From SAR202 cluster bacterium (GTDB lineage Bacteria; Chloroflexota; Dehalococcoidia; Lucifugimonadales; UBA2962), in contig JAKUTS010000005.1 in NCBI GenBank assembly GCA_022447925.1, positions 1 through 64,000 of the forward strand: DNA of 64,000 nucleotides, read 5' to 3'. A model generated the notes under the pieces. It did no database searches, was not told the origin of the DNA, and worked only from the letters and a program-made list of their open reading frames with translations. Position 1 is the stretch's first letter, and each line of letters opens with the position of its first letter. Of the stretch, positions 34,873-43,120 are shown piece by piece. A program made the translations under genes and the position numbers.

Positions 34873-35667
34873 ATGGGTATTAAATTTAATCTACGGCCAG
34901 GGAAAATAGTAGTGATACAGCTTTTTGGAAAAATTGGTGGATCAATAAAATCTCCTGTTTACGAAAAGTTAATTGAGAGGTTACGGAAGGACAAATCATG
35001 TAAAGCATTAGTTTTAGATATTGATTCTCCGGGAGGAACCGTTACCGACTCAGAATACATATATCATGTTTTATCCAGGTTTGGATCGGATAAGCCAATA
35101 GTTTCTAATGTAAGAGGATTGGGAGCTTCAGGAGCATATCTAATAGCTTGTGCAGGGCGCACAATAGTGGCCTCTCCAGGAGCTATTATTGGTTCAATTG
35201 GGGTTATTTCTATAAGGCCTATGGTAGAAGAGTTATTAAAAAAAGCTGGTATAGATGTCAATGTAACAAAGACAGGACTTTATAAAGACATGGGTGCATA
35301 TTGGAGACCTACTACAAAAGAAGAGGAAATTAAACTTCAAAGTTTTGTTGATGAATCATATAAACGGTTTGTAGATGTGGTTATGAATGCCCGAGGCCTC
35401 CCTAAGACTGAAGTTGAAAACCTAGCAAATGGTGAAGTGTTCTGGGGCGCTGCGGCTTTAGAAAATGGTTTGGTTGATAAATTAGGGACTTTGGATACAG
35501 CGATTGATACGGCAGCTGAATTAGCCAACTGCAAAAGGAAAGTAGTCACATTAGGACCAAAGAAATCCTTGATGCAAAAAATTACTGGATCATTGTCATC
35601 ATCTCTGGTCGATTCAACTGTAAATGAGTTAGAAACAAGGATATGGTCTGATTACGTCAGATACTGA
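34873..35667 (+). CDS. S49 family (SppA-like) serine peptidase, short form without membrane anchor
   Basis: A 264-residue ClpP-fold protease of the signal peptide peptidase A type. The nucleophile is Ser86 in LGASGAYLIA and the general-base lysine is Lys138 in TGLYKDMGAYW, giving the Ser-Lys dyad of SppA. The opening DIDSPGGTVTDSEYI and GSIGVI blocks are also typical. SppA of B. subtilis and E. coli has an N-terminal membrane segment; here the protein begins at IKFNLRPGKIVVIQLFGKI without one, so it should be cytoplasmic or peripheral. The start is ATG 34873; an upstream start is not available. Confidence 0.88.
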   Translation: MGIKFNLRPGKIVVIQLFGKIGGSIKSPVYEKLIERLRKDKSCKALVLDIDSPGGTVTDSEYIYHVLSRFGSDKPIVSNVRGLGASGAYLIACAGRTIVASPGAIIGSIGVISIRPMVEELLKKAGIDVNVTKTGLYKDMGAYWRPTTKEEEIKLQSFVDESYKRFVDVVMNARGLPKTEVENLANGEVFWGAAALENGLVDKLGTLDTAIDTAAELANCKRKVVTLGPKKSLMQKITGSLSSSLVDSTVNELETRIWSDYVRY

Positions 35668-35703
35668 TGAATGTGAGTGTTTTAGTCCGTTATTTATGTC
35701 TTA

Positions 35704-35732
35704 TTGACTTTTTTTATTTAGTTTTGTATGCT
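35704..35732 (+). promoter_or_regulatory. Sigma70-type promoter of the DUF1800-DUF1501 operon
   Basis: TTGACT at 35704-35709 and TATGCT at 35727-35732 are separated by 17 bases, with TG immediately before the -10 box. The predicted start near 35739 gives a leader of about 100 bases before ATG 35840. The rest of the 172-base gap holds nothing I can support. Confidence 0.55.
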
Positions 35733-35839
35733 GGCGCCAATCCTGTGTTTCCAGGTCTAATTTGCCCAATTCGTAAAAATATCGTTTTGGAAGGAAGATT
35801 TAGCAAATCATTTAGCAAAATTTAGATATGGAGTGTCAA

Positions 35840-37243
35840 ATGCCTGAAACACACTTAGCGACAGTAGCTCATTTATTAAGGCGCGCAGGATTTGGTGCGG
35901 GCCGTACGGAAGTTGAATTATATGCAGCTAAGCCTTATGAAGAAATTGTTGAAGATCTTTTAAGCCCTGAGAAAGCCCCTGAATATGACTCTGATTTAAT
36001 TTCTCGACATTTGATGGGCACGGTCACTGGCGATTCATATCCACAAATTCAGGCTGCTTGGATTTACAGAATGATTAACACTCCTCGTCCACTAGAAGAA
36101 CGCATGACGCTCTTTTGGCATCACATCTTTGCGACTGGCTATACTAAAAGTGAAGATGCGCTTGTCTGTGCAAAGCAAATTGACATGTTTCGTTCCATTT
36201 GTTTGTCTGATATGAAAACGATTCTTATATCTCTATCGAAAGATCCTAATATGACATTCTGGCTTGATAATAGTGAAAATCATAAGGATTCTCCTAATGA
36301 AAATTACGGCCGTGAGATTATGGAGTTGTTCTCAATGGGTATAGGCAACTATACCGAGGAAGACATAAAAAATGCAGCAAGAGCTTTCACTGGTTGGACC
36401 TTTAGTCAAAATATACCGTTGTACCCTTTCGGTTCATATTCACCTGCATTTGAATTCCGTCAAGATGACCATGATTATGGTGAGAAGCACTTTTTAGGAG
36501 AGGTTGGAGATTTTGATGGTGATGATATTGTGGATATTATAGTTCGGCAGCCAGCAACTGCTAAATTTATATCTCGCCACTTATACAATTTTTTTGTTGA
36601 AGATGAAGCTCAGGTTCCAGCTTGGAGTATTCAAGAACCGAGGAATCCTGAAGCTATTGAAACACTTTCTAAAACCTTCCGTGATACAGGTGGCAATATA
36701 CGTGAAGTTTTACGTGTATTGTTAAATTCAGATTTTTTTAAAGAAGCTCGATTTAAGAAAATAAAAAGTCCGGTTGATTTCGTAGTAGGTACAGTAAAAC
36801 TAACGGGAACGCACACCATTCCGGAACCTGATTTAGTTAACCTTGCAGCAGCAACTTCGTTAATGGGCCAGACTTTAATGGATCCACCAACTGTAGAAAG
36901 CTGGCATACGGGTCCAGAATGGATCGATAGTGGAACTTTAACGGATAGGATTAACTTTGCGGTAGAACAGATAGGTGATATTGAGAGCGCTGGAATAAAA
37001 GATCTCATAAATCGAATTAAATCTAAAGGTGATGAAATATCGCCGCCTGATTTTGTTAACAATTGTTTAGAATTGCTGGGGCATATGGAGGTTGATGACA
37101 AAACGAAACAAGGCCTTATGGAATTTGCTGAGAAAGTTGGCGGACTGAAATTTACAACCAGTGATCAAGAGCAGGAGAGTTTAGAAAATATAAAACAGAT
37201 GCTGCAGATGTCGGTATCAAGCCCGGAATATCAATTTGCATGA
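35840..37243 (+). CDS. DUF1800 family protein
   Basis: A 467-residue DUF1800 protein. It begins HLLRRAGFGAGRTEVE, a family signature, and contains the conserved ERMTLFWHHIFATG, MTFWLDNSENHKDSPNENYGREIMELFSMG and RAFTGWTF blocks. These are typical of DUF1800 proteins, which nearly always occur next to DUF1501. No export signal is seen here, though many homologs have one. I start at ATG 35840, which has GGAG 6 bases before; an in-frame ATG at 35828 contains that ribosome-binding site and is less likely. Function is unknown; it heads an operon whose next gene, DUF1501, begins 22 bases later. Confidence 0.88.
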   Translation: MPETHLATVAHLLRRAGFGAGRTEVELYAAKPYEEIVEDLLSPEKAPEYDSDLISRHLMGTVTGDSYPQIQAAWIYRMINTPRPLEERMTLFWHHIFATGYTKSEDALVCAKQIDMFRSICLSDMKTILISLSKDPNMTFWLDNSENHKDSPNENYGREIMELFSMGIGNYTEEDIKNAARAFTGWTFSQNIPLYPFGSYSPAFEFRQDDHDYGEKHFLGEVGDFDGDDIVDIIVRQPATAKFISRHLYNFFVEDEAQVPAWSIQEPRNPEAIETLSKTFRDTGGNIREVLRVLLNSDFFKEARFKKIKSPVDFVVGTVKLTGTHTIPEPDLVNLAAATSLMGQTLMDPPTVESWHTGPEWIDSGTLTDRINFAVEQIGDIESAGIKDLINRIKSKGDEISPPDFVNNCLELLGHMEVDDKTKQGLMEFAEKVGGLKFTTSDQEQESLENIKQMLQMSVSSPEYQFA

Positions 37244-37265
37244 GGTTTATTAAAGGAAAAATATT

Positions 37266-38408
37266 ATGACTACCGTTACTGCACCCCCAGTTCTAGTTGT
37301 TGTACAGCTTAGCGGAGGGAATGACTTCATGAATACTGTCATTCCTATCTCAAACGGCATTTATCATGATTCCCGCCCAATTCTAGGAGTTAGTGAAGAG
37401 GATGCTTTGCCGCTAAACAATGAACTTGCTTGGAACCCAGTAGCTGCTCCGTTGAAATCACTTTATGATCAGGGTAATGTCGCAATTGTTCAAGGAATAG
37501 GTTACGAGAATCATAACAGGTCTCATTTTCGTGGTATGGATATATGGCATACGTGCGAACCTGAGAAAATAGTAACTGAAGGCTGGTTGGGCAAAACAAT
37601 TAGAGAACTGGATCCCTCTGGGGAAAACGTAGTAACTGGTGTTAGTTTCGGTAAAGGGTTACCGAGAGCAATGGTTTCACCTGGTGTGCCGGTTACATCT
37701 GTTAGTGATTTAGATTCTTTTGGAGTCATGTCTGCTATCGATGAAAAAAAACAAAAGGAAGAAGCCCTTAATGTTTTTAAAAGAATGTATACACCGGTAA
37801 TGGGATCGGGTGTTGTCGCGGATTATTTGTCTAACACTGGAACGAATGCTCTGGCAAGTTCAGAGATTCTAGGAACGGTTCCCGGTAAATATACTTCTAC
37901 GGTTGAATATGCGGATGATTCAATTTCCAAAAGTTTACGTGATGTGGCTCGGGTGCACACTGCAGGTATCGGTACAAGAGTTTTTTATACTCAACATGGT
38001 GGCTATGACACTCATGCAACTCAATTAGCGGTACATCCAAAACTACTTCAAGAATTGACGCGTGCGATTGTGGATTTTTTCGAAGACCTAAGAAATCATA
38101 ATGCCTCCGAAGAAGTGGTCATGTTAGTTTTTAGTGAGTTTGGAAGGCGAATTAAAGACAATGGGAGTGGAACAGATCATGGTTCCGGCGGTGGAGCTTT
38201 TCTAATTGGAGATCGTGTTGAAGGGGGATTATATGGGCAATATCCTTCGCTTGAATTTTCTGATCTAGCCAATGGTGAGGACATGGGATTCAATATTGAT
38301 TTTAGAGGAGTCTACTCGACTTTGTTAGATCAATGGTTGGGACTTGATGCAAGCCCGATTGTTAATGGTACTTATGAACAAATAAGCCCATTTAAAAAAG
38401 ACTATTAA
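37266..38408 (+). CDS. DUF1501 family protein (sulfatase/alkaline-phosphatase-like fold)
   Basis: A 380-residue DUF1501 protein. It shows VVVQLSGGNDFMNTVIP at the N-terminus, GIGYENHNRSHFRGMDIWHT, FYTQHGGYDTHATQL and VMLVFSEFGRRIKDNGSGTDHGSGGGAFLIG, which are the metal-site blocks shared with the alkaline phosphatase/sulfatase superfamily. Many homologs carry a twin-arginine signal; this one has none visible, so the pair with DUF1800 may work in the cytoplasm. AAGGA precedes the ATG by 9 bases. The reaction is not known. Confidence 0.88.
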   Translation: MTTVTAPPVLVVVQLSGGNDFMNTVIPISNGIYHDSRPILGVSEEDALPLNNELAWNPVAAPLKSLYDQGNVAIVQGIGYENHNRSHFRGMDIWHTCEPEKIVTEGWLGKTIRELDPSGENVVTGVSFGKGLPRAMVSPGVPVTSVSDLDSFGVMSAIDEKKQKEEALNVFKRMYTPVMGSGVVADYLSNTGTNALASSEILGTVPGKYTSTVEYADDSISKSLRDVARVHTAGIGTRVFYTQHGGYDTHATQLAVHPKLLQELTRAIVDFFEDLRNHNASEEVVMLVFSEFGRRIKDNGSGTDHGSGGGAFLIGDRVEGGLYGQYPSLEFSDLANGEDMGFNIDFRGVYSTLLDQWLGLDASPIVNGTYEQISPFKKDY

Positions 38409-38428
38409 TTGACAGAGGTATTGTAAAC

Positions 38429-39451
38429 ATGACTGCAGCCGACGCTTTATTTAGATGCGGTTTTCCTTATGTTAAAACCCTTGGGATGCGTAGAGTTACA
38501 TCTGCGGCCGTCGATGTTATACCCGGTTCAAATGGACGGGTGTATGTTTTGGTTAGAGCTGAGATCGCAATAGGCGGATGCTGTATTCGCATACTAAATT
38601 GGGAAGATGAAGATTTTGGCACGATAGGCGAAACAGGTAGTGGAGACGGACAGTTTTCTTGGCCTACTAAACTATTAATTGACCAAGATGAAAATCTTAT
38701 AGTTTCGGACGAGGCTCTAAATCGTATTACGGTTATGGCCAAGGACGGATCATTTTTATATAAGTGGGGACAAACAGGAGAAAAAGAAGGTCAATTGAAC
38801 CGGCCTTCTGGAATGGCTTTAGATAAAGATAATAATCTTATTATCGTCGATAGCTTTAACCATCGCGTTCAAAAGTTTACAAAAAATGGAGATTATATTT
38901 CGTCATTTGGGTACCAAGGTTCTGGTCCTGGTCAATTTAGTTATCCATGGGGTGTGGCAGTTAGGGGGGATAATCATATCTTTGTATCTGACTGGAAAAA
39001 TAATCGAATTCAGCATTTCACAGAAGAAGGAACATTCGTGAAAGAATTCGGACAAGATAATAAGAACGAACTAGGCCTGAATCGGCCAGCTGGCATCACA
39101 ATTGACCAAGATGGAGACGTATATGTAGCGGATCGAGATAATAATCGTATTGCAATATTTGATGCTAATGGGAGATATGTTCAAAAGCTGTTGGGCGATT
39201 CGCAACTTACAGGCATGGCAAGACAATATGTCAAAACGAATCCAGTTGTATTAAGGCTTAGGGAAATGTCCCAGCTGGATGATCAGAAGCTATTTAGGTT
39301 TCCAGTGGGTGTTACGTTTGACAACAATGGTATGTTATGGGTTGCAGATTATGGTTCTCATAGGATTCAAATTTACAAAAAAGATGCTGAAAGGTTACAA
39401 CCTCATGAGTTGGAACCACCCCTAAAGTCTCCAAAGTTGATCATTAATTAA
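38429..39451 (+). CDS. NHL-repeat beta-propeller protein
   Basis: A 340-residue propeller with regular NHL repeats about every 47 residues. Clear examples are GQFSWPTKLLIDQDENLIVSDEALNRI, GQLNRPSGMALDKDNNLIIVDSFNHRVQKF, GQFSYPWGVAVRGDNHIFVSDWKNNRIQHF and LNRPAGITIDQDGDVYVADRDNNRIAIF. The family is a binding or catalytic scaffold; nothing shows a catalytic site here. There is no export signal. It follows DUF1501 by 20 bases and stands before the nucleotidyltransferase-like gene, so it is part of the same operon. It differs from the shorter propeller at 29757. Confidence 0.87.
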   Translation: MTAADALFRCGFPYVKTLGMRRVTSAAVDVIPGSNGRVYVLVRAEIAIGGCCIRILNWEDEDFGTIGETGSGDGQFSWPTKLLIDQDENLIVSDEALNRITVMAKDGSFLYKWGQTGEKEGQLNRPSGMALDKDNNLIIVDSFNHRVQKFTKNGDYISSFGYQGSGPGQFSYPWGVAVRGDNHIFVSDWKNNRIQHFTEEGTFVKEFGQDNKNELGLNRPAGITIDQDGDVYVADRDNNRIAIFDANGRYVQKLLGDSQLTGMARQYVKTNPVVLRLREMSQLDDQKLFRFPVGVTFDNNGMLWVADYGSHRIQIYKKDAERLQPHELEPPLKSPKLIIN

Positions 39452-39471
39452 ATGGAAATAACAACTTAGCA

Positions 39472-39813
39472 ATGCCAGTTAGGATTGGATTCATCCAATA
39501 TAGGTTGCAGCTTTTAAGGCAGGAACTTGAAAGACTAGTAGCTGAATTACCGGCATTAGGTGCTTTGAAGGTTATTATTACTGGAGATCTTTTAACTGAA
39601 GATATAAAGCCATCAAGTATTATTGAATTAATTATTGTTCAGGATACCGACGCATTATATTTGGATCGGATAGATTTTTTTGTTTCACATCTTAGGCCCA
39701 ACGTCGGGGTTGAAATATCCGTACTAACCCCTAACGAATTCTCTAATTTAGAATCAAGTAATTTAACGATGTTTAAAAAAATAAAGCCTGAAGGTGTTTT
39801 ATATGAACTCTAA
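39472..39813 (+). CDS. Degenerate MNT-type nucleotidyltransferase-fold protein
   Basis: A 113-residue protein. Position, size and downstream partner (a HEPN gene overlapping its end) match minimal nucleotidyltransferase (MNT) proteins, and it keeps their fold outline: a first strand and loop (ALKVIITGDLLTEDI), a hydrophobic strand (SSIIELIIV) and a third strand (VGVEISVLTPNEF). But the catalytic signature GSxxRGxxxxxSDIDLxV is gone: GS is GD with no RG, and the DxD strand is IIELII with no Asp. If homologous, it has lost its active site. Ribosome-binding site weak. It may only hold the HEPN partner in place. Confidence 0.62.
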   Translation: MPVRIGFIQYRLQLLRQELERLVAELPALGALKVIITGDLLTEDIKPSSIIELIIVQDTDALYLDRIDFFVSHLRPNVGVEISVLTPNEFSNLESSNLTMFKKIKPEGVLYEL

Positions 39814-40213
39814 TATCAAATCAGAGGTAGATAGGTGGTTAGAGCAAGCTGAATATGATATCGAATCTGCACGTATTGTAACGGAGCATGGCTTATATAG
39901 CTGGGCGTGTTTTATGTGCCAACAGTCTAGTGAAAAAGCCGTTAATGCCTTCTTATATTCGAAAAATGTAGAGGAAGTATGGGGCCACTCATTAGCTGAT
40001 TTATGTGAGGATGCTAAAGATTTTGACCCCAGTTTTGAAATGATAAAATCGGTTGCTATTCTATTGGATAAGTACTATTTTTCGACTAGATATCCATCTT
40101 ATCTACCTGGAGGCACCTCGATAAATGCATACTCTGAAGATGAATCACTAAAAGCGATAGAAATATCACAGGAAGTATTAAGTTTTGTCAGAGGCAGAAT
40201 TTACGGCGATTAA
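39803..40213 (+). CDS. HEPN domain protein
   Basis: A 136-residue all-helical HEPN protein. Marks are VDRWLEQAEYDIESARI, a FMCQQSSEKAVNAFLYSKN helix, HSLADL and LDKYYFSTRYPSYLPGG, which is the common HEPN family with a Y-x-x-TRYP block. The Rx4-6H ribonuclease motif of toxic HEPN RNases is not visible. I start at ATG 39803, 8 bases after GAAGG, overlapping the MNT-like gene by 11 bases; a GTG three codons earlier is less likely. HEPN/MNT pairs act as toxin-antitoxin systems or as regulators of enzymes; here both seem to lack catalytic residues. Confidence 0.82.
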   Translation: MNSNIKSEVDRWLEQAEYDIESARIVTEHGLYSWACFMCQQSSEKAVNAFLYSKNVEEVWGHSLADLCEDAKDFDPSFEMIKSVAILLDKYYFSTRYPSYLPGGTSINAYSEDESLKAIEISQEVLSFVRGRIYGD

Positions 40214-40260
40214 TCTTTCAATCTCATTTTTGAACACAACAGCCCAATTTGATTATTAGA

Positions 40261-41064
40261 TTAATTATTTTCTAATTTTGCCTTTTCCCATAGATCATCT
40301 TGTTCTGATAAAGAAAGCCCATCAACTGACCTACCCTGTTTTTCACAAGACTCTTCTATGAACTTGAAACGTTCTTCAAATCTTTTATTTGATTTTCTTA
40401 AAGCAGATTCAGCATCTATATTATTCCATCTGCATAGATTCACAATAGAGAACAGAATATCTCCTAATTCATGTTCTCTGTCGGCGTCTGTCTCGCTTTT
40501 ATTAAACTCTGAAATCTCTTCCGAAATTTTCTTTAAAACTCCATCTACATCTTTCCAATCAAAGTTTACTCGTTCTACTCGTTTTTGCATTTTCTGAGAT
40601 ACCGATAAAGATGACATGGCTTTTGGCATACCATCTAAAATTGATTTGTAATTAGAATGAGTTTTCTCGGTCTTTTTAATGTCATCCCAGTTTTTTAGCA
40701 AATGTTTCTCGTCTTTGATTTCGGCACCCTCGAAAACATGAGGATGCCTATTGATTAGTTTATCTATTATGTTCTTGAAAACCTGAGTTTCTGAAAATAA
40801 ATCCAACTCTTTTGCTAACTGAATTTGAAAAGCGATATGTAGGAGAACGTCACCTGATTCTTCACAAATAGACCCACTATCTCCTTCATCCAATGCGTCA
40901 ATTAACTCATATGTCTCTTCAAGAAACTGGTTGCGAAATGATTCTCTAGTTTGCTTTTGATCCCATGGACATCCGTCAGGACCTCTCAATTTTTCTACAA
41001 GTTTTAGGAGTCCATTAAATGTTGAAGGGTATCCGTTTTCGGGATTCGTCTCTAAAATATTCAT
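40261..41064 (-). CDS. mazG: Nucleoside triphosphate pyrophosphohydrolase
   Basis: A 267-residue protein with two MazG domains, which removes pyrophosphate from aberrant or stress-related NTPs. The first domain (about 15-110) has the defining VEKLRGPDGCPWDQKQT and the metal-binding EE-x2-E (FLEETYELIDAL) with E-x2-D (CEESGDVLLHI). The second (about 155-250) repeats this with EHELGDILFSIVN. The start is ATG 41064, next to the ATG of the divergent membrane protein. On its own strand AAGGCGG lies about 11 bases before the ATG, inside the neighbour's coding sequence. Confidence 0.95.
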   Translation of the reverse strand: MNILETNPENGYPSTFNGLLKLVEKLRGPDGCPWDQKQTRESFRNQFLEETYELIDALDEGDSGSICEESGDVLLHIAFQIQLAKELDLFSETQVFKNIIDKLINRHPHVFEGAEIKDEKHLLKNWDDIKKTEKTHSNYKSILDGMPKAMSSLSVSQKMQKRVERVNFDWKDVDGVLKKISEEISEFNKSETDADREHELGDILFSIVNLCRWNNIDAESALRKSNKRFEERFKFIEESCEKQGRSVDGLSLSEQDDLWEKAKLENN

Positions 41065-41772
41065 ATGACATACCGCCTTAAGTTATTTTTTAAAATACTG
41101 TTAACATCAATTTTCATTCTATGTATACCTATATTTCTTGTTACTTCTAATGTCCGCTGGGTAATTGATACACCTCTCTTATATTCCTACGGATTCGATA
41201 AATATGATACTGCTGCCAGGACCGGCATTGAACGCGCTGAGCTTATTAAGGCAGGAAAACTTTTTAGGGATTATTTCAATAATGATCAAGAATTACTGCA
41301 GATGAGAGTAGTACAAAATGGAGTTTTAAGGAACTTATATAACGCAAAAGAAATTGCTCACATGGTGGATGTTAAAGATTTAGTACAAGGAGTTTTTGAT
41401 ACCCAAATATATTTGGGTATATTTTTAGCGACTTTTGTTGGCCTAGGATTTTTGATCTATAGGCTCAAATGGCTAAGAATTTTAGGCGAACTTATTGCGT
41501 TGGGTGGGATGTTAACTTTGGCTTTGGTGGTGTTCGTAGGTTTACTATCTTTGATTGGATTCGATAAATTATTCTTAGCATTCCATATCATCTCATTTGA
41601 TAATAATCTTTGGCAGCTTGACCCGCGAAGAGACATGTTACTCATAATGTTTCCGGAGGGATTTTTCTTTGATGCAACTATGTGGATTGTGGGTGCCACC
41701 GTTGTTCAGGCAGGTATTCTATGTCTATATAAGTGCTGGATCTGGATGAAAAAATTGAGGCTAAAGATTTAA
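41065..41772 (+). CDS. TIGR01906 (DUF1461) family integral membrane protein
   Basis: A 235-residue protein. The first membrane segment (8-28) is followed by an exterior region with the signature LYNAKEIAHMVDVKDLVQG and then two to three segments (about 116-133, 141-166 and 206-226). Between the last two lies FHIISFDNNLWQLDPRRDMLLIMFPEGFFFDATMWI. Both segments match TIGR01906 proteins, whose role is unknown. The start codon touches that of mazG, so no separate leader exists; TAAAAT at 41053-41058 lies 6 bases before the ATG and could give a leaderless mRNA. A perfect 22-base palindrome lies within the gene (41399-41420). Confidence 0.85.
   Translation: MTYRLKLFFKILLTSIFILCIPIFLVTSNVRWVIDTPLLYSYGFDKYDTAARTGIERAELIKAGKLFRDYFNNDQELLQMRVVQNGVLRNLYNAKEIAHMVDVKDLVQGVFDTQIYLGIFLATFVGLGFLIYRLKWLRILGELIALGGMLTLALVVFVGLLSLIGFDKLFLAFHIISFDNNLWQLDPRRDMLLIMFPEGFFFDATMWIVGATVVQAGILCLYKCWIWMKKLRLKI
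41399..41420. repeat. Perfect 22-base palindrome inside coding sequence
   Basis: Two 11-base arms, 41399-41409 and 41410-41420, are exact reverse complements with no spacer (centre TATA). On the plus strand it is followed by a run containing TTTTT. It lies in the middle of the TIGR01906 gene and codes for DTQIYLGI. A random 11-base perfect palindrome is expected at well under one per 64 kb, though AT-rich sequence raises this. Confidence 0.85.
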
Positions 41773-41826
41773 ATATTAGCTATAAACCTAATTAAATGGA
41801 TCATATAATTAATTGATAGGTAAATT

Positions 41827-43035
41827 ATGGCTAACAAAACACCTGAAATTAATAATCAAGATCCTGTAGGTAGATACGGATCTTTTGGCGGCCAGTATGT
41901 TCCAGAAACCTTAATGCAAGCTTTAGATGAATTGTCTCAAGAATACGAAAGCGCTAAATCAGATGATACATTTAAAGCTGAGATTGATAGTCTGGCAAAG
42001 AATTATGTCGGACGCCCAACTCCTATGTATTTTGCTAAAAATTTGACTGATCATCTAGGCGGAGCTCAAATTTATATTAAAAGAGAAGATTTGGCTCATA
42101 CTGGAGCTCATAAAATAAATAACGCATTGGGGCAGGCCATTTTGGCAAAACGAATGGGCAAAACACGTATTATTGCTGAGACTGGAGCCGGCCAACATGG
42201 AGTTGCTACAGCGACTGCATGCGCCATGCTCGGTTTTGAGTGCGTAGTGTATATGGGAGAAGAAGACATCATAAGACAACGTCTAAATGTATTTAGAATG
42301 GAACTTCTTGGCGCAGAAGTTAGATCTGTAACTTCAGGAACCAAAACTCTTAAGGATGCTATTAATGAAGCAATAAGAGATTGGGTTACTAATGTAGATG
42401 ATACTCACTATCTTATTGGCAGTGCTGTTGGACCTCATCCTTACCCTGAAATCGTGAGGGATTTTCAAAAAGTTATAGGTGCCGAATCGAAAGATCAAAT
42501 TATCGAGCAGTCTGGCAGGTTGCCTGACTATGTAATTGCATGTGTAGGCGGTGGTAGTAATGCCATAGGGTTATTCCATGAATTTATTAAAGATGAAGAA
42601 GTAAATTTAATTGGAGTTGAAGCTGGTGGATTAGGCCAGGAAGAAGGGCAACATGCAGCCACTTTAACTTATGGGGAAATAGGGGTTTTGCACGGTAGTA
42701 TGTCTTATTTGCTGCAAGATGAAGATGGTCAAGTTTCGCCGGCTCACAGTATATCTGCTGGACTGGATTACCCTGGTGTAGGACCTGAGCATAGTTACTT
42801 AAAAGACGCGGGCCGTGCTAATTACGTTAGTGTCACAGATCAGGAAGCAATTGTAGGGTTCAAACTATTAACCAAAACTGAAGGTATAATACCTGCTCTT
42901 GAACCAGCGCATGGAATCGCATATCTTTCAAAATTTGCCCCAACTCTTTCACGTGATTCCATTGTGTTATTTGGTTTGAGCGGTAGAGGTGATAAAGACA
43001 TCGACACAGTATCTGAATTCGAAACGAACCAATAA
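41827..43035 (+). CDS. trpB: Tryptophan synthase beta chain
   Basis: Condenses indole with serine to tryptophan using PLP. The 402-residue protein has the TrpB1 opening [16 protein letters not shown], the PLP lysine Lys96 in HTGAHKINN, the [12 protein letters not shown] loop and the phosphate-binding [10 protein letters not shown]. The full COMM domain region is present, consistent with a partner TrpA. trpA and other trp genes are absent from the window, so trpB is separated from its usual operon. A TAGG sequence lies about 7 bases before the ATG, and TATAAT at 41804-41809 may be its -10. The next gene on the same strand starts about 85 bases later. Confidence 0.96.
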   Translation: MANKTPEINNQDPVGRYGSFGGQYVPETLMQALDELSQEYESAKSDDTFKAEIDSLAKNYVGRPTPMYFAKNLTDHLGGAQIYIKREDLAHTGAHKINNALGQAILAKRMGKTRIIAETGAGQHGVATATACAMLGFECVVYMGEEDIIRQRLNVFRMELLGAEVRSVTSGTKTLKDAINEAIRDWVTNVDDTHYLIGSAVGPHPYPEIVRDFQKVIGAESKDQIIEQSGRLPDYVIACVGGGSNAIGLFHEFIKDEEVNLIGVEAGGLGQEEGQHAATLTYGEIGVLHGSMSYLLQDEDGQVSPAHSISAGLDYPGVGPEHSYLKDAGRANYVSVTDQEAIVGFKLLTKTEGIIPALEPAHGIAYLSKFAPTLSRDSIVLFGLSGRGDKDIDTVSEFETNQ

Positions 43036-43120
43036 ATATGCTGCTTAAATATCAAGGATTGTTTTAAGGTCATATTAGGTTTTATTCAGATTAAGCCTTT
43101 TGTTTAAATGGAGCAAATTT

